DNA from: Myxococcota bacterium
Lineage (GTDB): Bacteria; Myxococcota; JAJVIH01
Direction of reading: 5' to 3'
Assembly (NCBI GenBank): GCA_022072125.1
Contig: JAJVIH010000059.1
Coordinates: 1 to 32,927 of the forward strand
DNA length: 32,927 nucleotides
Notes under the pieces: model-generated
Told to the model about the DNA's origin: nothing
What the model saw: only the letters and a program-made list of their open reading frames with translations
The model's database searches: none
Translations under genes and position numbers: made by a program
Shown: in pieces, positions 24,812-32,220 of the stretch
Position numbering within the stretch: the first letter of the stretch is position 1
Layout of the letters: each line of letters begins with the position of its first letter

Positions 24812-26191
24812 TCATCCGTCCAGCGCGTCACGATAAAGTTTCCCGATTGTACGGGCGTGTTCCTCGATCGGTTGAACGGCCGGGGCGTTGCCCGCCAGTT
24901 CCCGGAGCAGCGCCGGATTTTCCGTCAGGCGCCGCATGCAGGCCGCCAGTAAACCGGCGTCTCCGGGGTTGAACAGCAGTCCATCCACGCCATCGCGGAC
25001 CGCTTCTGGCAAGGCCCCCAGCCGTGACGCGATAACCGGCATGCGCGCCATCCGCGCCTCGGCGATGGTCAAGGGGGCGTTCTCATACCAGCGGCTGGGA
25101 ATCACCAGCGCGTCAAACTCGCGGTAGACAGCGCCCGCATTCATGGGATCAAAGGGGCCGCGCCATTGGATACGGTCTCCCGTCCGTTCCATCAGCGGGC
25201 GGGTGAAGGCGGGAAATACACCCGTGTCGCCGAAGACCAGAAATTCCGCGCCGGTCACCTGCGAAGCGGCGGCGCAAAAAACATCCAGCCCCTTGCTGAA
25301 GGATGGAGTACCTACAAAACCGAAGCGCACGGGGCCAGGTCCGCGCGGTGCGGGCGAAAAACCGGATGCATCATGACCATGCGGCAAAATGATCAGCCGT
25401 CCGTTGTCAAAACCGTGGTCTTTCATGCGTTCGTAAAGAAACCGCGAGGGAGCAATCACCCTGCGCATGCGCCCATATACCTCGCGGAACGCCCGCAACC
25501 GGGTTTCGATGGCGGACGCCGGCAATGGCGGAATGGGCGCGGCCCGGGATTTTCCGCCGGCGCTTTTCATGAAAAGGCGATCAACAAGCGGCGCCAGATC
25601 AGTCCGGTGAGCGCGCACCCATTGCGACGCGGATGGAGGTGCGATCGCCGCCAGCCTGGGAGTCCAGCGCAGGGCCTGGCGCTCGACCCAGGCGGACGCC
25701 GCCGCCTGATCCGGAACGCAATCAGCGCATATTATGGAAATGGCCTTCTGGCACAGTTCGCCGCCGGCCCGCATCATCTGTCCGCCGCGGGGACACAGCG
25801 GAAAATAATCATGAAGCGTGGCGATCATCGGCGTTTCTTCGCTCTGGAGCGCGCGCAGGCCCGAGAGACCAATATCGAGGGTATGGTGGACATGGAGAAT
25901 ATCCGGGCGAAAATCCGCGGCCGTCTGGCGCAGGGCTTTTCCCGCCGCCGGGTTCTCCCAGCAGGAAACGAATCCATCGCGCCGCCGGTGATGCACATGG
26001 CGGAAGACCGGCACGCCGCCGAAAGAGTCGAGGATGGCCTTGCCTTCGGGCTGGAAGACGTCATACTCCCCGCAAAACACCGCCACGGCATGGCCAAGGC
26101 TCATCAGTTGACGCGCCAGCCGCCAGGCGTAAATCTCCGTGCCCGCCATGATGCGGGGCGGGAAATCGTGGATCACCATCAAGACCCTCAT
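24812..26191 (-). CDS. GT4-family glycosyltransferase
   Basis: This 459-residue GT-B glycosyltransferase transfers a sugar from an activated donor, probably during envelope polysaccharide or lipopolysaccharide synthesis. The N-terminal donor-free domain opens MRVLMVIHDFPPRIMAGTE, the classic start of the family. LHVHHTLDIGL and TLHDYFPLCPRGG follow. The C-terminal donor-binding domain has FVGTPSFSKGLD and the E-x7-E motif in ENAPLTIAEA. A run of cysteines (residues 150-165, CQKAISIICADCV) is common to GT4 members with this middle segment. Its start is only 11 nt from the divergent mutM start. It may share a transcript with the barrel operon downstream. Confidence 0.9.
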   Translation of the reverse strand: MRVLMVIHDFPPRIMAGTEIYAWRLARQLMSLGHAVAVFCGEYDVFQPEGKAILDSFGGVPVFRHVHHRRRDGFVSCWENPAAGKALRQTAADFRPDILHVHHTLDIGLSGLRALQSEETPMIATLHDYFPLCPRGGQMMRAGGELCQKAISIICADCVPDQAAASAWVERQALRWTPRLAAIAPPSASQWVRAHRTDLAPLVDRLFMKSAGGKSRAAPIPPLPASAIETRLRAFREVYGRMRRVIAPSRFLYERMKDHGFDNGRLIILPHGHDASGFSPAPRGPGPVRFGFVGTPSFSKGLDVFCAAASQVTGAEFLVFGDTGVFPAFTRPLMERTGDRIQWRGPFDPMNAGAVYREFDALVIPSRWYENAPLTIAEARMARMPVIASRLGALPEAVRDGVDGLLFNPGDAGLLAACMRRLTENPALLRELAGNAPAVQPIEEHARTIGKLYRDALDG

Positions 26192-26202
26192 GGCGATACT
26201 CT

Positions 26203-28425
26203 ATGCCTGAATTGCCAGAAGTGGAAAACCTGCGGCGCGACCTGGAAGACCATGTCGCCGGCAGCCGGATCGTGGGCTTTGAATATTCGGGAAGCGCCCT
26301 GCGCCGCTCCAACGCCGCCATTCATCTGGCCGGACAGGTGGAAGGGCGGCGCTTCCGGCGTTTTCACCGCCGCGGCAAATACATCCTGGCGGAACTGGAT
26401 GGACCCACCGCGATGCTGATTCACCTGGGCATGAGCGGGCGGATGCGCCTGTGCGGCGGGAGCGAGCCGCGGCAGCCGCATACCCACGCTGTCTGGCGCC
26501 TGGAAGGCGGCAGGGAACTGCGGTTTGTGGACCCGCGCCGCTTTGGCGTTCTCAGGCCGTTTTCGTGGGAACAGCGCGATCAACTGCCCGAACTGAAGAA
26601 AATGGGCCCAGAGCCTTTGTCGAAGGAGTTCTCCCCGCAAGTATTGAAAGAGGCGCTCGCGGGCCGGAATTGCGATATCAAGGCCGCTCTGCTGGATCAG
26701 ACCACCGTGGCGGGAATCGGCAATATCTACGCCAGCGAAGCCCTGTGGGAGGCCCGCATCCACCCCGCCGCCAGCGCGTCGTCGCTCAGGTCCGCGCAAG
26801 TGGAGCAACTGCACGCCGCCATCTCCGCCGTGCTGCACCGGGCCGTTCCCGCGCGCGGAACCACGTTCTCGGATTTCGAGGACCTCTTCGGAAAAACCGG
26901 CGGCCATCAAAACGATCTGAAGGTTTTCCAGCGCGAGGGAGAGCCCTGTCCCCGCTGCGGAACCCGGATCATCCGCATGGTGCAATCCGGCCGCTCGACC
27001 TTTCTCTGCCCGGCCTGCCAGCCTGCGCCGCACGGTGCGAAGGCGCGCATCCGGAAATACCTCCTCGCCACGGGCGTGCTCATGGCGCTGGCGGCGTTTG
27101 CTGGTTGCTCCAGCCGCCCAGGCGCCGCGGCCGGTCCACCGGCGGAAACCCGGCCGCCCCAATACTGGAGCGATCTTTCCGCTCGCGAACAAAGCTGGAT
27201 CAGCGAGGTGTTTGAACGCGCGCGCGTGATGGCTTCCGGAGCCAAGACCACGAGGGAGCGCGTCGCCTGGGCTCGCGATGAAATCAGCCGCAAGTTGTTC
27301 GATGGCTCCGGGCAGGGCGGAACATCTGGCGATTTGGAGAAAGACCGCGTCAGGGTGATGGTCCGCCGCGGCAAGGCGATGCTGATTCTGCGGCAGGGCG
27401 AGCGTCTTCCTCATGAAGGAATGGTGATTGTTCTGATTCCCGTGGATTCGCCCCGCCTGGAGATGAAACAGAATCCGGAAGCCGCGGAGGGGGGATTCAT
27501 CCGCTACCAGGCCGCCATGGCGGGCCGTTTCGACATGAAAAGCTGGCTGTCGTTCCCGCTTTCCCTGCATGGCGACTGGGTGGATGACAACGGAGAATTG
27601 CGTCACGCCATCATCGGCGAGGCGGAGGGCGAGCCGCGTTTTGTGATTCCCGATCTTCTTCCGCATCTGTCGTACAAAGCCCAGTCGCAGCGCGTGGTTC
27701 ATGGCGAACAGATGGACCCGCTGGCGGCGGTTCACGAAGACGGCGTTCCAGTCACCGCCACGGTCTGGTCATTGCCGGGCGGAAAGAGCGCGCCTCTTCA
27801 TGCGGCCGCGGACGGCGAATGGACATTCACGCCATCCGGACCCGCCTGGTATGCGGGCATGGGAAGGGGCGCGCTGGCCGGATACGGCGCCGGACCCTGC
27901 GCGCTGGCGGCGGGGGCGATCCACGCCCTTGCGGACGCCAACATAGGAACCGGCAGCGCGGCCGTGCTGCTGGCGGATCGCTCCACCATGCAGCAATCGG
28001 GGAATACCGGCCGCGCCATGGTGGAACAACTGTTGTTTGAAATGATGTCCTCCTCATCCCGTGATGACAGCGCCCTGGGTTTCCTCCGGGCGATGTCCCG
28101 TTCCGCCATCTTCGTGGCGGATGATTTTTCCGGCGAACCAGGCCGGGGCGTGACCATCAACCCGCGCCAATCCGCGGCTTTGCGCCAGCAATTCCGTCCG
28201 CTGGCCAGCCTGCTGGAGCGCGAACGCATACCGTTTGTGGTGCAAAACCGCATGACCTGGTGGTCGTGGACGCGCTGGGTGCAGACCCTGGATGTCAACG
28301 CCATCAGCCTGTCCATTCCAGTGGCGGGTCACGAACGCGCGCAATCCGTCGTGAACCGCAACGATTTCGCGGCGTGGGTGCGCGCGCTCAAGGCCATTAT
28401 TGAATCGGAGTGGAGCGATGAATAG
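26203..28425 (+). CDS. mutM: Formamidopyrimidine-DNA glycosylase reading through into a lipoprotein-like M18 homologue
   Basis: Residues 1 to about 275 are MutM/Fpg, which excises oxidised purines and nicks the abasic site. Pro2 and Glu3 of MPELPEVE are the catalytic N-terminus, which fixes the start. Lys59 matches Lys57 of E. coli. The QTTVAGIGNIYASE helix-two-turn-helix is present, and the zinc finger is Cys249, Cys252, Cys269 and Cys272. A normal Fpg would stop here. Instead the frame continues 465 codons, beginning with a perfect lipoprotein signal (RKYLLATG to AFAGC, Cys302). A cytoplasmic glycosylase joined to an export signal makes little sense. Either a separate lipoprotein starts internally or a stop has been lost. 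Only 11 nt separate it from the divergent glycosyltransferase. Confidence 0.85.
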   Translation: MPELPEVENLRRDLEDHVAGSRIVGFEYSGSALRRSNAAIHLAGQVEGRRFRRFHRRGKYILAELDGPTAMLIHLGMSGRMRLCGGSEPRQPHTHAVWRLEGGRELRFVDPRRFGVLRPFSWEQRDQLPELKKMGPEPLSKEFSPQVLKEALAGRNCDIKAALLDQTTVAGIGNIYASEALWEARIHPAASASSLRSAQVEQLHAAISAVLHRAVPARGTTFSDFEDLFGKTGGHQNDLKVFQREGEPCPRCGTRIIRMVQSGRSTFLCPACQPAPHGAKARIRKYLLATGVLMALAAFAGCSSRPGAAAGPPAETRPPQYWSDLSAREQSWISEVFERARVMASGAKTTRERVAWARDEISRKLFDGSGQGGTSGDLEKDRVRVMVRRGKAMLILRQGERLPHEGMVIVLIPVDSPRLEMKQNPEAAEGGFIRYQAAMAGRFDMKSWLSFPLSLHGDWVDDNGELRHAIIGEAEGEPRFVIPDLLPHLSYKAQSQRVVHGEQMDPLAAVHEDGVPVTATVWSLPGGKSAPLHAAADGEWTFTPSGPAWYAGMGRGALAGYGAGPCALAAGAIHALADANIGTGSAAVLLADRSTMQQSGNTGRAMVEQLLFEMMSSSSRDDSALGFLRAMSRSAIFVADDFSGEPGRGVTINPRQSAALRQQFRPLASLLERERIPFVVQNRMTWWSWTRWVQTLDVNAISLSIPVAGHERAQSVVNRNDFAAWVRALKAIIESEWSDE
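27049..28425 (+). other. Second half of the fused frame: lipoprotein-like, catalytically dead M18 peptidase homologue
   Basis: From about residue 283 of the frame, 458 residues match the length and pattern of the two M18 peptidases that follow. Shared anchors include the N-terminal helix, the VDSPRLEMKQNP segment, FPLSLHG, VIPDLLPHLS and GYG. The metal and catalytic residues are lost: His of HxD is Pro413, Asp-Asp-Arg becomes Gly564-Pro565-Cys566, and the Glu-Glu pair becomes Ser594-Thr595. The nearest recognisable start is missing. GAAGG at 27039-27043 lies 5 nt before ATC at 27049, which would give an ideal lipoprotein signal with lipidated Cys at 20. ATG at 27082 leaves too short a signal. 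Probably a scaffold or regulatory pseudoenzyme. Confidence 0.65.
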
Positions 28426-29863
28426 CCGCTACGGCGTCTTCGCCGCGGTAAGCATGGTTGGCGTGCTGGCGTTGCTCCCGCCCGCGCGGGCCGGTGATCG
28501 CCAGTCCATCGCCGCCGGCATGGCCGCGGAATACATGGACTGGATTTACGCGGGGAAAACCGCCTCCACTTTTCTGCACAAGGCGCGCCTGGAGGCGGAG
28601 AAACTGGGTTTCCGCACCATCAACCTGCGCCGCGCCGCCCAGGGGGATCTGCGCATCGTCTCCGGGGATCGGCTGGTGATTATCAACCGGGGTCATTCCG
28701 GGTTGTTCATCCGCGTGGGAAAACGTCCGCTTTCCGGGGGAGTCCGCCTCATCGCCACACACCATGACACGCCCGCGTTCCCGCTCAATTTCAGCAAGCC
28801 GGCGGAGTTTTCCGGCGGTTTCACGGTGGACGCATTCTCCCATGGCGGCGTGAAGCAATGGCAATGGGTGGGCCGTCCGCTGGCGCTGCATGGAATGATC
28901 ACCCGCGGCGGCGTGGATCAGGTGATCAGCGCCGGCGAATTCCCCGCGTCGGGACATTTGATTGTCATGCCGCAGGTGTTGACGGAACCGCCGCCTCCCA
29001 CTCCTGTTTACGGCGACTGGAATGCTCCGCTGCCGGTCACCCTGTTCGCGCCTGGCGCCGCGCCAAAAGAAGGCGGAACGCCTGATTCCTGGCTCAAGGA
29101 ACTCGGGGTGACGCCTGGCGAATTTCGTCAGGGCGAATTCTGGGCGGTTCCCGCCGGGCGTCCGGTGACGCTGGGAAAAGACTCCGAACTGGTGGGCGGT
29201 TTCGGGCATGATGATCGCGCCTGCTCCTTCGTGGCGCTGAAATCGTTGTTTCAACTGGAAGACCCGGAATATACGGCGATTGTGTACCTGACGGATCGCG
29301 AGGAAGCCGGCGGAGACGGCGCGGTGGGCGCCCAGAGCAGATGGTTTCGCCGTGCGATCATGGAGTTGATGCAGGCCCAGCGATCCGGAGCCGATGGTCC
29401 CGATTACCGCCAGGCGATGGCGAGATCATTCGCCATTTCAGGGGACGTGACCGGCGGATCGGAGCCGTGGTTTGAAAGCGTATACGACAAACAGAATTCA
29501 CTCCGTCTGGGGCAGGGCGCGGCCTTCATCCGCTACACGGGCAGCGGCGGCAAATTCAATGGCGCCGAGCCGGACTCCTGCTACGCCAGTTCCCTGGGCG
29601 CTGTTTTCGACGCCGCGGGGGTCAAATGGAGGACCGTGATCATCGGCCGTGTGGATGAAGGCGGAGGAGCCACCATTGCGGCCATCATGGCGGAGGAAGG
29701 GATGCCGGTCGCCGATGTCGGTCTGCCCACCATCTCCATGCACGCTCCTTTTGAACTGATTCACCGCGGCGATCTGGCGGAACTCGCCAGGGCGTACGCG
29801 GCGTTTTTCCAGTCCAATCAATTGGGAAAAGCCCCATGCGAAAAATCCTCGTCTTCACCCTGA
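28418..29863 (+). CDS. Exported M18-family metallopeptidase-like protein 1
   Basis: This 481-residue relative of M18 aminopeptidases, dizinc enzymes that remove N-terminal residues from peptides, keeps the expected ligands. They are His115 and Asp117 in THHDTP, Asp265-Asp266 in GHDDRACS, Glu295-Glu296 in DREEAGG, Asp343 in SGDV, and His442 in SMHAPFEL. The VDEGGGATIA loop is also present. The N-terminus (residues 1-24, VFAAVSMVGVLALLPPARA) is a signal peptide, although M18 enzymes are normally cytosolic. ATG at 28418 is chosen over a TTG at 28400 because it has GGAG upstream and starts the signal. It overlaps the preceding stop by 8 nt. Confidence 0.85.
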   Translation: MNSRYGVFAAVSMVGVLALLPPARAGDRQSIAAGMAAEYMDWIYAGKTASTFLHKARLEAEKLGFRTINLRRAAQGDLRIVSGDRLVIINRGHSGLFIRVGKRPLSGGVRLIATHHDTPAFPLNFSKPAEFSGGFTVDAFSHGGVKQWQWVGRPLALHGMITRGGVDQVISAGEFPASGHLIVMPQVLTEPPPPTPVYGDWNAPLPVTLFAPGAAPKEGGTPDSWLKELGVTPGEFRQGEFWAVPAGRPVTLGKDSELVGGFGHDDRACSFVALKSLFQLEDPEYTAIVYLTDREEAGGDGAVGAQSRWFRRAIMELMQAQRSGADGPDYRQAMARSFAISGDVTGGSEPWFESVYDKQNSLRLGQGAAFIRYTGSGGKFNGAEPDSCYASSLGAVFDAAGVKWRTVIIGRVDEGGGATIAAIMAEEGMPVADVGLPTISMHAPFELIHRGDLAELARAYAAFFQSNQLGKAPCEKSSSSP

Positions 29864-31284
29864 TTCTGCTTGTGGCCGCGCCAGGCTGGAGCGGAGGTCC
29901 CCAGGACAGTCCGCCAACCTTCAAACGGCAGACCTGGTCGCGGATTCCGGAGAAGGATCGCGCCACGCTGGATGCGCTGGCGGAGGAATACATCCGGGAC
30001 ATCAACCGGTTGCGCATGGAGACCGAGTGGGTCGAGGAGTACGCGCAGCGCCTGGGCGCGAGCGGCTTCCAGAAGCTGGAGAATGCCCGCACGCTCAAGC
30101 CCGGCGCGAAATTTTTCACCACCGTGCGCGATCGCATGCTGATCGCGGGCGTGATGGGCAAGCGCCCGGTATCCGCGGGTTTGCGCGTGATCGCGGCCCA
30201 TATTGACGCCGTGAAGCTCGATCTGAAACCCAATCCGCTTTACGCCGCCGCCAACACCGCCTTGTTGGACAGCCATTATTATGGCGGGATCAAGAAGTAC
30301 CAGTGGCTCGGCATTCCCCTGTGGCTGCGTGGCCGCATCACCACCCGCGACGGCGCAGCCGTAAATGTGCGCATGGGCGATTCGGCGGATGATCCCGTGC
30401 TGGTGATTCCGGATCTAGCGGCCCATGTCTCCGCGCGCGCCGATGATCGCGAGGGCGAACAGGTTCCCGCGGAATATCTGGACGCCGTCGCCGCGAGCCG
30501 CCCCGCCGATGGCGAAAGCGCCTCCGCGTCCGCGATTCTGGCGCCGGTGGAGGAATGGCTGCGCGTGAAATACGGCGTCACTCCGCGTGATCTGGAGACC
30601 GCCAGTCTGGCGCTGGTGCCCGCGCACCGCGCCACGCGATCTGGCGTGGATAAATCCATGATCGCCGCCTACGGACAGGATGATCGCGCCTGTTCATTCG
30701 CCGCGCTGCGCGCGCTGATGGATGGAAGCGGCGCGCCTGAATTCACCGCCGTGGTGGTGTGGGCGGACAAGGAAGAGACCGGATCGCCGGGGATCACGGG
30801 AATGAGGTCCGCCGCCTTTCTGCGGGCGCTGGACAGGATGTGGAACGCCTCCGCGGGAAAATCGCCCGCCGAGGGAGAACTGCGGGCGGCGTTGAGCCTG
30901 TCGCAGGCGTTGTCCGCCGATGTGACGCTGGCGGCTCATCCCCAGTACCCGGAAACCTACGACCCGAAAAACATGGCGTATCTGGGCGGCGGTCCGGTGT
31001 GGGATCAGTCGGGAGCGAACGCGGCGTTCCTGTCGTCATTCCGGCGTTTGATGGAGACATACCGGATCCCCGTTCAAACGGGCGATCCCTGGTCTTCGAT
31101 GGAGCCGAAAAACGCCTATTCCACAGTTCTTCCCTACCTGACCGGCCTGGGAATGGACGGCATGGACGTCTCCATCCCGCTGCTGGGCATGCATGGACCT
31201 TATGAACTGATCTCCGCGGCGGATTTATATTGGGCGTGGCGCGCCTATGGAGCCTTTCTCGGGGTCATGACGCCCGCTCCATGA
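29836..31284 (+). CDS. Exported M18-family metallopeptidase-like protein 2
   Basis: The 482-residue paralogue of the preceding peptidase has a signal peptide at 1-19 (ILVFTLILLVAAPGWS). Ligand residues are His122 and Asp124 in AAHIDAV, Asp282-Asp283 in GQDDRACS, Glu313-Glu314 in DKEETGS, Asp362 in SADV, and His453 in GMHGPYEL. The DEGGG loop of its neighbour is replaced here (DPWSSMEPKNAYS), so substrate handling may differ. The start overlaps the preceding gene by 28 nt, with GGGAAAAG just upstream of the ATG, and the stop overlaps the acyltransferase start as ATGA. It is probably an active periplasmic aminopeptidase, but this has not been shown. Confidence 0.86.
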   Translation: MRKILVFTLILLVAAPGWSGGPQDSPPTFKRQTWSRIPEKDRATLDALAEEYIRDINRLRMETEWVEEYAQRLGASGFQKLENARTLKPGAKFFTTVRDRMLIAGVMGKRPVSAGLRVIAAHIDAVKLDLKPNPLYAAANTALLDSHYYGGIKKYQWLGIPLWLRGRITTRDGAAVNVRMGDSADDPVLVIPDLAAHVSARADDREGEQVPAEYLDAVAASRPADGESASASAILAPVEEWLRVKYGVTPRDLETASLALVPAHRATRSGVDKSMIAAYGQDDRACSFAALRALMDGSGAPEFTAVVVWADKEETGSPGITGMRSAAFLRALDRMWNASAGKSPAEGELRAALSLSQALSADVTLAAHPQYPETYDPKNMAYLGGGPVWDQSGANAAFLSSFRRLMETYRIPVQTGDPWSSMEPKNAYSTVLPYLTGLGMDGMDVSIPLLGMHGPYELISAADLYWAWRAYGAFLGVMTPAP

Positions 31285-32189
31285 ACCGGCGCATCCGCAA
31301 GGCGGTCAAAAATCTGCTGATTTACCGGGCGCTGCGGATCGCCGCCGCGGTTGTCCGGCTGGCGCCGCGCCGCCTGTCGCTGGCGCTGGGCGCGGCGCTG
31401 GGCTGCGCCGCATATCTGTTCGCCCGGCGCACGCGGCGCGCCGCTCTTGTCCGGGTGCGAACCGCGCTGGGCGTGACGCCGGGTGAAGGCGGAGAAATCC
31501 TGCGGGAAATGGCCGTGAACACCGGCCGCCACCTCGCGCTGCTGATCCATCTCCGGACCGGCGAACCGGTGTCGTCATTCTGTCAATGGCGGGAAAGAGA
31601 CGGCGAACTGCTGCGGGAGATGATCGGCCGCGGCCGGGGCGTGATTGTGATCTCGGCCCATTTGGGCAACTGGGAGTTGATGGCGCGCTTCATCGCCGCC
31701 GAAGGGTTTCCGGTCTCCACCATCGCGCGCGCGAGTTATGATCCCAGGTTGACCGCCTGGATTGCGGACGTCAGGAAGGATTCGGGAATCGAGACCATCT
31801 GGCGGGACAGCCCCGGAGCCGCCAGGGCGATGCTGAAGGCGTTGCGCGGCGGACGCCTGCTGGCGTTTTTCATTGATCAAAACACCCGCGTGGAGAGCAT
31901 TCAGACGGAGTTTTTTGATCAGCCCGCATGGACCCCATCGGGTCCCGCCCGCATCGCGCTCAAAACGCGCGCGCCGGTGGCGGCCATTTTCGCGCACACG
32001 GCCGCGGTGGTTCATGGCGCGGCCATCCAGCAGATCAGCGTGCGGGAGATCGCCTTTGACGGCCTGGCCGATCCGGATGAAGGCGTTCGTCAACTCACCC
32101 AACGGGCGACGGAGGCGATCGAACAGCAGGTGCGCGCCTCGCCAACGGACTGGATGTGGGCGCATGATCGCTGGGGGCCGCGCCGTTGA
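31281..32189 (+). CDS. LpxL/HtrB-family lipid A acyltransferase
   Basis: This 302-residue late acyltransferase adds secondary acyl chains to the lipid A precursor at the inner membrane. The catalytic H-x4-E motif is His127 to Glu132 in SAHLGNWEL. A basic N-terminus (MNRRIRKAVKN) and a hydrophobic stretch (about 35-55) provide membrane attachment. Further family hallmarks are the FIDQNT segment and the RIALKTRAPVAAIF region. ATG at 31281 overlaps the peptidase stop as ATGA and is preferred over an upstream in-frame start at 31230. The gene implies a lipopolysaccharide-bearing outer membrane. The acyl donor and position cannot be told. Confidence 0.92.
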   Translation: MNRRIRKAVKNLLIYRALRIAAAVVRLAPRRLSLALGAALGCAAYLFARRTRRAALVRVRTALGVTPGEGGEILREMAVNTGRHLALLIHLRTGEPVSSFCQWRERDGELLREMIGRGRGVIVISAHLGNWELMARFIAAEGFPVSTIARASYDPRLTAWIADVRKDSGIETIWRDSPGAARAMLKALRGGRLLAFFIDQNTRVESIQTEFFDQPAWTPSGPARIALKTRAPVAAIFAHTAAVVHGAAIQQISVREIAFDGLADPDEGVRQLTQRATEAIEQQVRASPTDWMWAHDRWGPRR

Positions 32190-32220
32190 TTTTGTACGGC
32201 AGTCATGGTGTTTTGCCGCG

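Noticed and set aside
23531-24952. Open frame of 473 codons on the plus strand.
   Set aside because: It is antisense to the HHH-barrel gene and extends into the glycosyltransferase. It has no recognisable domain, while the minus-strand protein has a signal peptide, an HHH domain and a barrel ending.
25166-26419. Open frame of 417 codons on the plus strand across the glycosyltransferase and into mutM.
   Set aside because: It overlaps two genes with clear family motifs in other frames, and its product is arginine-rich with no recognisable domain.
26188-27735. Open frame of 515 codons on the minus strand.
   Set aside because: It is opposite mutM and the M18-like half, both of which carry clear family motifs. 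The antisense product shows no recognisable domain.
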